This document shows, in pieces, positions 19,855 to 28,630 of a stretch of 64,000 nt of DNA. Numbering within the stretch: the first letter of the stretch is position 1; each line of letters begins with the position of its first letter. The notes under the pieces are model-generated. The model searched no databases. It was not told the DNA's origin and was given only the letters and a program-made list of their open reading frames with translations. The translations under genes and the position numbers were made by a program. Source of the DNA: Candidatus Nezhaarchaeota archaeon (lineage in GTDB: Archaea > Thermoproteota > Methanomethylicia > Nezhaarchaeales > WYZ-LMO8); NCBI GenBank assembly GCA_030055465.1, contig JASFYF010000001.1:634447-698446 (forward strand), written 5' to 3'.

Positions 19855-21121
19855 AACTGTCATCGTTAAATCCGAGAGATTGCTGAGGAAGGTGTTTAGG
19901 GTCTTCGTGGAGCTTGAGGGTATTTACAGGAATGTGGTGGAACAGCTAACGCTGTACGCTGTTGGGAATAATATCGGGTCTTTCACCAAGCTCAAAGCAT
20001 TGAAGTACAGGGAGCTGAGAAGCCTTATACCCTCAGTTACCATCGCGCTACGCCTATACGGCATGTCAGGACGCATCCACCAGAGCTAAGAACATCCTCA
20101 AATTGAGAAAGAGAGGTTTAGCTAACAAAGAGCGTCCAGAGGTTAAAAGCGTCTCCATCTGGTTAGACGACCACCTCTGGAGAATTGATGGGCTAACACA
20201 GGTTAAGATAGCTACTCATAAGGAGTGGATTACTGTTGCTGTTGAACCTCATAAGCAGTTCTGGAGGTATGTTAACAGTGGATGGAGGGTCGCCGGCGAA
20301 GCAAAGATCAAGCTTGATAGAAGTGAGAGAAGGCTCATCCTCTACATCACCTTCAAGAAAGAGGTTGAACAGCACAAATCGAAGGGATTTATATCCATTG
20401 ACGTAAATGAGAACAGCGTAGCCGTGATGGTAGATGGGAGAGTACCTTTTTGATACAGGTATGGAGAGGCTCGTCCTAGGCTACTACCGTAGGAAAAAGT
20501 TCAGAAAAAGTACGATAAGCTCTATGGTGTTAAGTTCAGGGCTAAGAGGAAGGTGTTGGAAAAGCTCAATGAGAGAAAAAGAAGGACGATACTAGATGGA
20601 AAGTTGCAAACCGGATTGCGAGATAAGCCGCTAAACATGGCCTACGACATACTCTTAGAGAGGTTGGGTAGGCAACTAGCTAAGAACATGGTTAACAAGG
20701 TTAAGGATGGGCAGCTCAGGCACAGGATATACCAAGCCTCCTTCAGATGAGTTCAGAGAGCCATAGAGGAGAAGGCTAGGGAGCACGGTGTGCCAGTAGC
20801 GTGCGTAGACCCTAGGGGCACCCTCCAAGACGTACCTGCTACATGGAGCAGAGATGCTCTACTCTTCGAGGATAGGAGTATGCAGCATTGGCGGAGAGAG
20901 GTGGCATAGGGATGCCGTTGCATGCTGGAACCTTCTCCTAAGAGTCCTAGGCGGTGATGGGAGCAACGGTTCAAGCCGCTCGGGGCTAGACCTAGAGGGG
21001 AGCCTCATGCCGTTAGGCTCGACAAGCCATCCATGACCCCACGCTTATACCCAAGCCCACGTGGGCGAGGTGGAAGTCCCTAGATACGAATAAACATCAA
21101 ATATCAAAAATGAATATCTAG
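19844..21121 (+). pseudogene. tnpB: TnpB (IS607-type, RuvC-like RNA-guided nuclease family) disrupted by several frameshifts and a nonsense codon
   Basis: Fragments MINRTVIVKSERLLRKVFRVF... / YTACQDASTRAKNILKLRKRGLA...FISIDVNENSVAVMVDGRVPF / DTGMERLVLGYYRRKK / FRAKRKVLEKLNERKRR...YQASFR*VQRAIEEKAREHGVPVACVDPRGT / YLLHGAEMLYSSRIGVCSIGGERWHRDAVACWNLLL / HDPTLIPKPTWARWKSLDTNKHQISKMNI* lie in changing frames. Confidence 0.92.
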
Positions 21122-21510
21122 GGTCAAACGGCCAATCATCAGAGACAACAAATGCCCTCCTCTGTTCTTTTAATAAAAATTTCAGGGACGTTAATGATGC
21201 TTCGGGATCAAATCTCCATAGTAATTCCTTGAATTGTTTTCCTTCGCCAAGGAGATTACCTAGGTTGTACGAGTTGATGGTGTCAATAAGCTTTAATTCA
21301 GTAGCTGCGATCAAACCGGTTAAACTTGATGTCTAAGGTGCCTCCTCTTTGGTTGCCTTCATTACTCGCTCTTAGAAGTCCCTTAACTACGACTTGGTCG
21401 GGCTCTCCTTATGCTCCACTAATTTCGTAAGTCTCTCAGACCTCTAAACCATTGGCGCATGTCTTTGGGAACTCCTTGAGGACAAATAAAGCCTTCACAA
21501 CGCGTGGTTG
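21122..21510 (-). pseudogene. decayed gene fragment of unknown function beside the IS607 right end
   Basis: Reverse-strand TSSLTGLIAATELKLIDTINSYNLGNLLGEGKQFKELLWRFDPEASLTSLKFLLKEQRRAFVVSDDWPFDPR looks coding; upstream reverse-strand stretches (VLKEFPKTCANGLEV..., EPDQVVVKGLLRASNEGNQRGGTLDIKFNRF) are broken by stops and frame changes. Confidence 0.4.
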
Positions 21511-21782
21511 TTTATAAAGCGTCGTAAACAAACATCTCTTTAGTTTTTACCATGTCTTTATGGTTTCGGGAGTCTCCCTGGCTAGGGTGGTTGTTGACCT
21601 CCACGTCATTTACGTTTAGTTGAGGTGCGCGTTCGCATCATCATATTTTCGGAGCCGGCCGCTGACGCCTGCGTGAAGCGACTTTTTTCAATGGGCCAAA
21701 GTCAAAATCCCGACGGCCTCGAACATGACTGTCGTCGAAGCAATAGGTCGACGAGAAAAGAGTGGCTGGTGATGCGCAAAGG

Positions 21783-22868
21783 CTACGTTCTACCCCTTGA
21801 AATAACCCTCAAAGTTTCATTATCTAGAAATGACCCACCCACCTCACTGCCGTAAAAGTCCCTAAAGAACTCGGCTGCCCTCTCCTTCTTTCTTTTATCT
21901 GTTTTATATACCTCATGGATGACGCGCTCTTCAGCTTGCTTAGTTTCGAGCGCGTCGGCTACCTCGTTGAATAGTTTTTCGCCGCGCTCGTTCATTACGA
22001 GCACAGTGTTCCATCCGTTAAGCGCACCTCTTGATCCCACGTTGATGTCCGAGAAGCTTGAGAGGAATTCGGGACATTGATGGCATGAAGGTCTCACAAG
22101 CTTCTCGTAAGTTGACAACGGTATCTCGTAAACCTTGTTGTCAACGTCGTGTAGAAGGAGCTTGCCCTTTATGTCCATCTTGACTATTCTGTCCGCGTTA
22201 ATTCCCCTTTGCATCATCAACTTCATAGTCATTGACTCGTAGTCCACGTTGTGGCTGCAGAGCAACCCAAGCTTGTACGTGACCTTGTGAGTCATGCCTA
22301 CCCCAAGCTCTGCAAGCCTTTCAACAGCCCTAATCTGGCATGGAAGTCCCACAATCATGATTCTCTCCGCGTCGGCGTCTCTGCCCAACTTCAAAAGCGA
22401 TGGTATGTAGAAGTACTTCGACTTAGCGCATTCCAGCGCATCGCGTGGCGTCAGTGCCAAGGTCGGCTTCGGAGTCCATCTACCCATGGTTCCGGCGAGG
22501 ATGGCTGCATCTATAATTTTTTTCTCTAATGCGCTTACAACCATCGATGTTATGGTCCCGCCGTCCTGAGCGATTGATGATATTCTTTCGTCCTTGCTCC
22601 TTGCATGCAAGACGCTCACAGGCTTGGCTGCCACTCGGTAAAGGTCAGGCCTTACCCATAACATAGCCTGAGGGCAGACTATAAGGCAGCGCGAGCAGTT
22701 CACGCAAAGCTTATCTTCCAAGAAGACTTGGCTAGGCCTTCCAAAATCAAAATACGCTGCACCCCACGAGCAGGCAGCAATGCACGAGCCGCATAGAGAG
22801 CAAAGCCCCACTTCAAGTAGGTAGCGAACGCTTGTTAAAGGCGTTTCCTTTGGCTTCCACAAAACCAT
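21783..22868 (-). CDS. FrhB-like coenzyme F420 hydrogenase/dehydrogenase beta-subunit family protein with 2x[4Fe-4S] ferredoxin domain
   Basis: CSLCGSCIAACSWGA / CVNCSRCLIVCPQ Cys motifs; QDGGTITSMVVSALEKKIIDAAILAG; IVGLPCQIRAVERL. Confidence 0.88.
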   Translation of the reverse strand: MVLWKPKETPLTSVRYLLEVGLCSLCGSCIAACSWGAAYFDFGRPSQVFLEDKLCVNCSRCLIVCPQAMLWVRPDLYRVAAKPVSVLHARSKDERISSIAQDGGTITSMVVSALEKKIIDAAILAGTMGRWTPKPTLALTPRDALECAKSKYFYIPSLLKLGRDADAERIMIVGLPCQIRAVERLAELGVGMTHKVTYKLGLLCSHNVDYESMTMKLMMQRGINADRIVKMDIKGKLLLHDVDNKVYEIPLSTYEKLVRPSCHQCPEFLSSFSDINVGSRGALNGWNTVLVMNERGEKLFNEVADALETKQAEERVIHEVYKTDKRKKERAAEFFRDFYGSEVGGSFLDNETLRVISRGRT

Positions 22869-23230
22869 AAACCACGCATCCCTTGCGTTACTCCGCTTTC
22901 AGCGTTTAGATAAATAGACGTCGTGTGCTTAACTTTTACTGTGAAGGGGATGCTAAATCGGTTTTATAATCCTTAAAGCCCTACTTGGTGCAAAAACCTA
23001 AGTCGAGCCTTGAATAATCGCGTGAAACCCATAAAAGGTTACGGCAACTTTGGGTCCTAAACCATGTGAATCCAGCTCAAATGAGAGCGCCACGGCCTTC
23101 GCGTCTTTGACAATGGAGAAAGCTGCGCTAATTGCCCTTTCGCTTTGGAGGCTCCACGGTATGGCTTGTCCATGAGAAAGCTGGCGGACGATGCGTTTAT
23201 AAGCTTAAAAGCAGCTCACGCTGTTAGCGT

Positions 23231-23653
23231 ATGATCCTAGTGTACGATGTCGGTTACGGGCGTTTCAAGTCAGTTAGCGAATTCCTAGGTTCGCTGTTGT
23301 CTCGGAATGTAAGCGTGGTGGTAGACGTTAGGGCTTTCCCAAGATCAAAGATCCAAGGTTTTTGCAAAGGAGATTTAGAGCGGGCTCTCAAGGAAAGCGG
23401 GTTGGAGTATTTGTGGATGGGAAGAGAGCTGGGTGGTTTCAGGAAGATAACGTACAGCGAATATGCAAACAGCGAGGAGTTCGAATCCAGCTTGAAAAGG
23501 CTGATAGAATTAGCTAAGGTGAAGAGGACCTGCATAATGTGCCTCGAGAAGAGAAGGGATGGCTGTCATAGAAGATTTATTGTGGCTCGGCTGGAGGAGA
23601 GGGGGTTTAGGGTTGAGGACCTAGTTGACGGGGGCATCAAGAAACATGCATAG
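23231..23653 (+). CDS. DUF488 family protein
   Basis: VVVDVRAFPRSKIQGFCKGDLERALKESGLEYLWMGRELGGF...CLEKRRDGCHRRFIVARLEERG is the DUF488 pattern. Confidence 0.88.
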   Translation: MILVYDVGYGRFKSVSEFLGSLLSRNVSVVVDVRAFPRSKIQGFCKGDLERALKESGLEYLWMGRELGGFRKITYSEYANSEEFESSLKRLIELAKVKRTCIMCLEKRRDGCHRRFIVARLEERGFRVEDLVDGGIKKHA

Positions 23654-24605
23654 GGTGTTGGACCTCTTCTGTGGCGCTGGGGGCTTTTCGTTAGGGTTCC
23701 TCCTTGAGGGATTTAAGGTACTCATGGGTGTAGATGTTGATCCTCTCGTTGCCGAAACCTACGAAGAAAACCTCAAAGTCGAGGTCTTATGCGACGACAT
23801 ACGAGGTCTCCACTCATTAGACCTGAGGCGCCTGTTAGGCGATGTGGATGTGGTGTTGGCCAGTCCACCCTGCGAGCCCTTCACAGGGGCCAACCCTAAA
23901 AGGGAAAAGGAGGTGATGGATAGACTATACGTAGATGAGGTTGGCAGATTATTCCTACATGCTGTCAGGATTATAGGGGATCTCAAGCCCAAGCTCTTTG
24001 TGATCGAAAACGTCCCCTCGATATTGGAGGGGAGTTTAAGGTTTCATATAAAGGAGGAGCTAATGCGGGTTGGCTACGAAAAAATCCACTTTAACGTCCT
24101 ATACGCGGAGGACCACGAAACCCCTTCGCGAAGAAAAAGGGTTTTCATGTCAAACTTCAAGCTTACACCTCAACCCTCTTCTAAGTTGATTGTGGTAGAG
24201 GAGGCGCTGAAGGATCTTCCAGACCCATCCGAAGATAACTCCATGCCAAACCACTCAATTAAGCCCCTACCTTCCTGGAAGCTCAAGAAAGTTGCCAAGT
24301 TAAGGTGGGGGGAAAACTTAGTGTTATACAAGGGGGCTGGAAGGAGGGCTTTACCGAACTGGGTTAGGCTTCACCCCTTAAAGGTTGCTCCCACGGTCCT
24401 CGGAGGATCCAGGTTCATACACCCCTACGATAACAGGCTTCTAACGGTTAGGGAGCAGGCAAGACTTATGGGCTTCCCAGACTCCTTCATCTTCAGAGGA
24501 GGCGTAGATGCACAATACAATATGATAGGGGAGGCGGTGCCCCCAACCCTCTCGAGAGCCATCGCTAAAGAGGCCCTCAGATTATTAAGGGAGTGCCCTG
24601 CCTGA
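23625..24605 (+). CDS. DNA (cytosine-5-)-methyltransferase
   Basis: Motif I VLDLFCGAGGFSLGFLLEGF, motif IV ASPPCEPFTGANP, motif VI VIENVPSIL, motif VIII SRRKRVFM, motifs IX/X LTVREQARLMGFPDSF...MIGEAVPPTLSRAIA. Confidence 0.95.
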   Translation: MTGASRNMHRVLDLFCGAGGFSLGFLLEGFKVLMGVDVDPLVAETYEENLKVEVLCDDIRGLHSLDLRRLLGDVDVVLASPPCEPFTGANPKREKEVMDRLYVDEVGRLFLHAVRIIGDLKPKLFVIENVPSILEGSLRFHIKEELMRVGYEKIHFNVLYAEDHETPSRRKRVFMSNFKLTPQPSSKLIVVEEALKDLPDPSEDNSMPNHSIKPLPSWKLKKVAKLRWGENLVLYKGAGRRALPNWVRLHPLKVAPTVLGGSRFIHPYDNRLLTVREQARLMGFPDSFIFRGGVDAQYNMIGEAVPPTLSRAIAKEALRLLRECPA

Positions 24606-24620
24606 ATATAAGCGGTCGAA

Positions 24621-25097
24621 ATGAAGGAAGTGATCCCAGTAATTCATAACGTCTTCAGCGTTGAAGTAGTGAAGCAATTCGCCAAGTTATCCTACGGCCT
24701 TGGCTTCAATACGATTGTTATAAGTAAACCAACTGGAGCTGCCGCGCAGGCAGGAGTTCCGGAAGCTCAGAGGTTGGCCCTAAAGAGGGGTAGAGCCCTT
24801 GTAGTTCTGGGCGGCATCGAAGACCTGATGGACCTCCTCAAGCCTTCCACGTTGTTGATGGTTACGGCCAGAAAATACGCTAGGGAGGAATTCGACGCCA
24901 AGAAATTACTGAACGAGCTTGAAAAGGGAAGTGCAGCGATAGTTTTCGGGGGCAGTGAGCCCGGATTATCGGCTAGAGAGATCGAGGCGGGGCTTCCAGT
25001 ACACATAGGCATCGACGAGGACTTAGGACCGTTGGGCTTCGCTGCCGTAGTTTTATACAAGGTGTTTGAGGAGTTTGGAAGGGGGCGAGCTCGATGA
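24621..25097 (+). CDS. SPOUT-like family protein (COG4080-type, often labelled RecB-like)
   Basis: IPVIHNVFSVEVVKQFAKLSYGLGFNTIVISKPTGAAAQAGVPEAQRLALKRGRALVVLGGIEDLMDLL resembles archaeal COG4080 proteins. Confidence 0.55.
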   Translation: MKEVIPVIHNVFSVEVVKQFAKLSYGLGFNTIVISKPTGAAAQAGVPEAQRLALKRGRALVVLGGIEDLMDLLKPSTLLMVTARKYAREEFDAKKLLNELEKGSAAIVFGGSEPGLSAREIEAGLPVHIGIDEDLGPLGFAAVVLYKVFEEFGRGRAR

Positions 25098-26491
25098 ATA
25101 CAGTAATGAAGTTTGGCGGCGTGTGCACATCATCGGGAGCCAACATATTAAGGATAACCGATATAGTCAGGAAGCACTTGGAAAGGCGGGACAAGGTGGT
25201 ACTCGTAACCTCGGCAATGGCCGGAGTAACCGATACGCTAATAGAGTTGATAAACGTTGCGCTCTCCGGCAAGGATGATGAGGTCCTCAGGTTACTTTCA
25301 ATATTAAAAGAGAGGCACCTCCAGGTTTGCATGGAGGCTATAGGGAGGCCGGAGCTGCGGGAAGAGGCTGTACGGGAGTTGGAGGAGAGCATCCGCGAAC
25401 TCCAATACATGGCGATGATGATTTCCTACCTTAAGGAAGCCACGCCGAGGTCTAGGGATAGGATACTGGCTTTCGGGGAGAAGATGATTACGAGGATTAT
25501 CTGGAGAGCAATGCTAAGCAGGGGCATTAAAGCCGAGTACTTTACGGGTGGACGAGCAGGCATAATAACCGATGATAACTTCGGACAGGCAACTCCGTTG
25601 ATGCACCTCTGCGAAGAGAGGTTGAGGTCTGCGTTGTTGCCCCTAGTCAACGAAGGCGTAGTGCCGATAGTAACAGGTTTTATAGGACAAACCATGAGTG
25701 GAGTGGAGACCACGCTTGGTAGAGGTGGATCAGACTATACTGCAACCATTATTGGGGCCGCTCTGGGATTCGACGAAGTGTGGGTCTGGAAAGACGTTGA
25801 AGGTATAATGACGGCGGATCCGAAGATAGTTCCCAACGCCAAGCCAATACCGAAGATATCCTACGAAGAAGCGACGGAGCTTGCCTACTTCGGCGCCAAG
25901 GTCTTACATCCATTAGCATTGAAACCGCTGATGCAGAAGAACATACCGCTAAGGGTTCGCAGCTTCTTCAACTTGGAAAGCCAAGGAACGTTGGTGTCCC
26001 GTGACCTCAACAACGGGAAGATAGTTAAAGCCGTCACGATGATACCTAAGGTGGCATTAATCACGGTGAGCGGGGCTGAACTCTACGAGGCACCCCTCGT
26101 TGTGGCTAAAGTTTTCAACACGCTTTTCGACGTTAGGGCGAACGCAATAATGGTCTCCCAAAGCTCCTCCCAGACGAACATATCAATAGTTGTCTATAGC
26201 GACAAGTTGAAGGAGATAGTGGACAGAGCCAAGGCAGCATTACCGGAGAACTGCGAGGTCACGTGGGAGGGCAACGTATGCGTCGTTGCGGTAGTAGGCT
26301 CAGGAATGAGGGGGAGGCCTGGCGTAGCCGCTAAGGTATTCAACTCCGTTGCAGAAAAGGGAGTCAACGTCAGAATGATCGCACAAGGTGCCTCCGAGCT
26401 CAACATATCAATGGTTGTGAGACAGGAGGATGCAATCAAAGCCGTTCAGGCATTGCACAGCGCGTTTATCTCGGAGGAGCATAACATTTAA
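25094..26491 (+). CDS. lysC: aspartate kinase with two ACT domains
   Basis: VMKFGGVCTSSGANI, GRGGSDYTATIIGAALGFDEVWVWKDVEGIMTADPKIVPNA, C-terminal ACT repeats. Confidence 0.96.
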   Translation: MNTVMKFGGVCTSSGANILRITDIVRKHLERRDKVVLVTSAMAGVTDTLIELINVALSGKDDEVLRLLSILKERHLQVCMEAIGRPELREEAVRELEESIRELQYMAMMISYLKEATPRSRDRILAFGEKMITRIIWRAMLSRGIKAEYFTGGRAGIITDDNFGQATPLMHLCEERLRSALLPLVNEGVVPIVTGFIGQTMSGVETTLGRGGSDYTATIIGAALGFDEVWVWKDVEGIMTADPKIVPNAKPIPKISYEEATELAYFGAKVLHPLALKPLMQKNIPLRVRSFFNLESQGTLVSRDLNNGKIVKAVTMIPKVALITVSGAELYEAPLVVAKVFNTLFDVRANAIMVSQSSSQTNISIVVYSDKLKEIVDRAKAALPENCEVTWEGNVCVVAVVGSGMRGRPGVAAKVFNSVAEKGVNVRMIAQGASELNISMVVRQEDAIKAVQALHSAFISEEHNI

Positions 26492-26678
26492 CTATATGGC
26501 TCTCTTTTATTCCCAGCTTGGGTGTCTCGAGGGTTGATGGAGCTCGACGCCTCCCAGCCGCCACGCGGCTGTTCAACCTTTAAACTTCAGCGCGGCCATA
26601 AACCAAATTATAAGAGGCCTTGTGGCGAATTGCAGTTTAACACCACGTATATATTAGTGTTATAAACGCCTTCACTAG

Positions 26679-27755
26679 GTGGTGGCCTTGGATAAGTTTA
26701 AGGTTGCGGTGCTTGGTGCCACAGGTCTCGTGGGGCAGAGATTCGTCAAGTTACTTTCGGATCACCCGTTCTTCGAAGTTGCAGCCCTAACCGCTTCCTC
26801 TAGAAGTGCTGGAAAAAGGTATTGCGAGGCCACAAAGTGGATGCTGGGTTCAGGCTTCCCCGAGGCGGTCAGGGACATGAAGGTCCTTGAAAGCAGTCCC
26901 GAAGCAGTTAAAGGCTGCGGTTACAACATCGACATTGTGTTCTCAGCCTTGCCTTCAAGTACAGCGAGGGAGCTTGAGCCAGCTTTTGCATCAAGTGGTT
27001 TCAACGTAGTTACTAACGCCAGTGCCCTGAGGATGTTTGACGACATCCCATTAATAGTTCCCGAGGTAAACAGCAACCACATGAAGCTAATAGAGCATCA
27101 GAGGCGGAGGCGGGGATGGAGGGGGCTTATTGTTACAAACCCAAATTGCAGCACGTGCATACTTACTTTAACCCTAAAACCCATAATGGATGTCGCGGGA
27201 ATAGAGGCGGTTCACGTAACTACGCTGCAGGCCGTATCGGGCGCTGGCTTCTCGGGGGTGACCTCTATGGCTATATTGGACAACGCGATCCCATTCATAG
27301 CGAACGAAGAGGAAAAAATGCAAACGGAAACACTCAAAATCCTGGGCACGTTGGAGGGTGAAACAATAAAGCAGGCCGACATCAGTGTGTCGGCCTCTTG
27401 CAATAGGGTCTGCGTATTGGATGGCCACCTCGAATGTGTATTCCTCAAAACGAGGAGGCCGGTGAGCCCAGAAGAAGTAAAGGAAGCATTAAAAAGCTTC
27501 AAGGGTCTACCTCAAGAGCTGAAGCTACCGCTAGCCCCCACCTCACCAGTAATAGTGAAGGACGAAGTGGATAGGCCCCAACCAAGGCTTGATAGAGATG
27601 AGGGTAAGGGAATGAGCGTTGTTGTTGGCAGGCTTAGAAGTGGAAGAGACGGGTGGCTAAAGTATGTGGTCCTTGGGAACAACGTTGTTAGGGGGGCAGC
27701 GGGGAACGCCATCCTTATAGGGGAGGTCATGGCTAAGTCTTGGCTAAGTGATTAG
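26679..27755 (+). CDS. asd: aspartate-semialdehyde dehydrogenase
   Basis: KVAVLGATGLVGQRFVKLLSDHPFF, VTNPNCSTCILTLTLKPI, LQAVSGAGFSG; preceded by a TATA-like tatatatta around 26649. Confidence 0.96.
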   Translation: MVALDKFKVAVLGATGLVGQRFVKLLSDHPFFEVAALTASSRSAGKRYCEATKWMLGSGFPEAVRDMKVLESSPEAVKGCGYNIDIVFSALPSSTARELEPAFASSGFNVVTNASALRMFDDIPLIVPEVNSNHMKLIEHQRRRRGWRGLIVTNPNCSTCILTLTLKPIMDVAGIEAVHVTTLQAVSGAGFSGVTSMAILDNAIPFIANEEEKMQTETLKILGTLEGETIKQADISVSASCNRVCVLDGHLECVFLKTRRPVSPEEVKEALKSFKGLPQELKLPLAPTSPVIVKDEVDRPQPRLDRDEGKGMSVVVGRLRSGRDGWLKYVVLGNNVVRGAAGNAILIGEVMAKSWLSD

Positions 27756-27757
27756 AC

Positions 27758-27874
27758 ATGGATTACCTTGAAATCTTTTCATCATATCTCGTCTACGTGA
27801 TACCGTTGGTGACGGTAATGTTAATCTTGGTATACAAGATTTTTGGGTTAGAGGAGGAGAGTAATGGTAGATAA
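27758..27874 (+). CDS. 38-aa predicted single-TM micro-protein
   Basis: ATG ORF MDYLEIFSSYLVYVIPLVTVMLILVYKIFGLEEESNGR*; starts 2 nt after asd and its 3' end overlaps the ATG of the next ORF. Not in the ORF track. Confidence 0.5.
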   Translation: MDYLEIFSSYLVYVIPLVTVMLILVYKIFGLEEESNGR

Positions 27875-28100
27875 CGATATACTAAACGAAGTGTTAACGG
27901 ATTGCAAACCATACTTGGCTAAGCTGAAGGAAATCGAGGGGCTCCTCGAAGAGCTTTCAAGCCAGGGTTTAACACTAACCGATCTTTGTTCAAGGCTTGA
28001 AAGCGCTGCAAAAGCCGAAAGAGACCCCCTACTCAAGACTGATATAAGGATACTGCTTTCGGAGCTGAGGGCTAAGATTAATCCCCCTTCCGATCGTTAA
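27864..28100 (+). CDS. hypothetical protein, 78 aa, helical
   Basis: Translationally overlapping ORF downstream of asd and the micro-ORF; amino-acid composition looks coding. Confidence 0.5.
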   Translation: MVDNDILNEVLTDCKPYLAKLKEIEGLLEELSSQGLTLTDLCSRLESAAKAERDPLLKTDIRILLSELRAKINPPSDR

Positions 28101-28102
28101 TG

Positions 28103-28393
28103 TCAATTTAGGTTGCAGTTGCAAGGCCTTCCGCCGCACTTCGGGCAACAGCTACCATATCGCTCAATGGCAGCTTCTTCGATGTTGATCGATAGGGTAT
28201 TGGCCAACGAAACAAGCCAAGCCAGCACGTCTGCGAGTTCCTCTTTAACCTGTTTTCCGTTGCCCTTAATTATGGCGCTGCCCAGCTCTCCCACTTCTTC
28301 AACCAGGTGGATGAAGTTGGCTTCAGGAGTCCTCTTCGAGTCCTTGTGCCAGTACACCTCCTTCATTAGGGCCTGAAACTCCTTGATTTGCAT
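28103..28393 (-). CDS. MazG-like nucleotide pyrophosphohydrolase
   Basis: NFIHLVEEVGELGSAIIKGN...VKEELADVLAWLVSLANTL (EEVGEL / EELADV metal motifs); C-terminal CCPKCGGRPCNC. Confidence 0.88.
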   Translation of the reverse strand: MQIKEFQALMKEVYWHKDSKRTPEANFIHLVEEVGELGSAIIKGNGKQVKEELADVLAWLVSLANTLSINIEEAAIERYGSCCPKCGGRPCNCNLN

Positions 28394-28408
28394 TGAAGTC
28401 CCCCGCCG

Positions 28409-28630
28409 CTATAACGGCAGCAGTATTGGGAGAGCCAGAACTATAATTATTAGGACTGTAGCGATCACCACCACCACGTAGGGTGGAATCGATAATCCTC
28501 CGGTTTCCTCTTTAAAGAACCTTATGAGACCGGCTCCCGTTATGGGTGTAAACTCCACGCCTTCTCTTCTGGGGCGTGAGCCTTTAGTGCTCTTAGCCTT
28601 AGCTTTCGCCTTCTTCGACATAAGGTTCAT
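28409..28630 (-). CDS. secG: preprotein translocase Sec61-beta subunit
   Basis: GVEFTPITGAGLIRFFKEETGGLSIPPYVVVVIATVLIIIVLALP: single C-terminal TM with the Sec-beta signature. Confidence 0.88.
   Translation of the reverse strand: MNLMSKKAKAKAKSTKGSRPRREGVEFTPITGAGLIRFFKEETGGLSIPPYVVVVIATVLIIIVLALPILLPL

Larger units (their letters stand above)
19150..21121 (+). mobile_element. IS607-family insertion sequence (intact TnpA, degenerate TnpB); ends approximate
   Basis: MerR-HTH/serine recombinase immediately followed by TnpB-type remnants ending PTWARWKSLDTNKHQISKMNI*. Element ends were not resolved. Confidence 0.85.

Noticed and set aside
22960-23200. Reverse-strand open stretch (IVRQLSHGQAIPWSLQSERAISAAFSIVKDAKAVALSFELDSHGLGPKVAVTFYGFHAIIQGST*)
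   Set aside because: Protein-like but has no good start codon and no recognisable family; too short to call as a gene or pseudogene.
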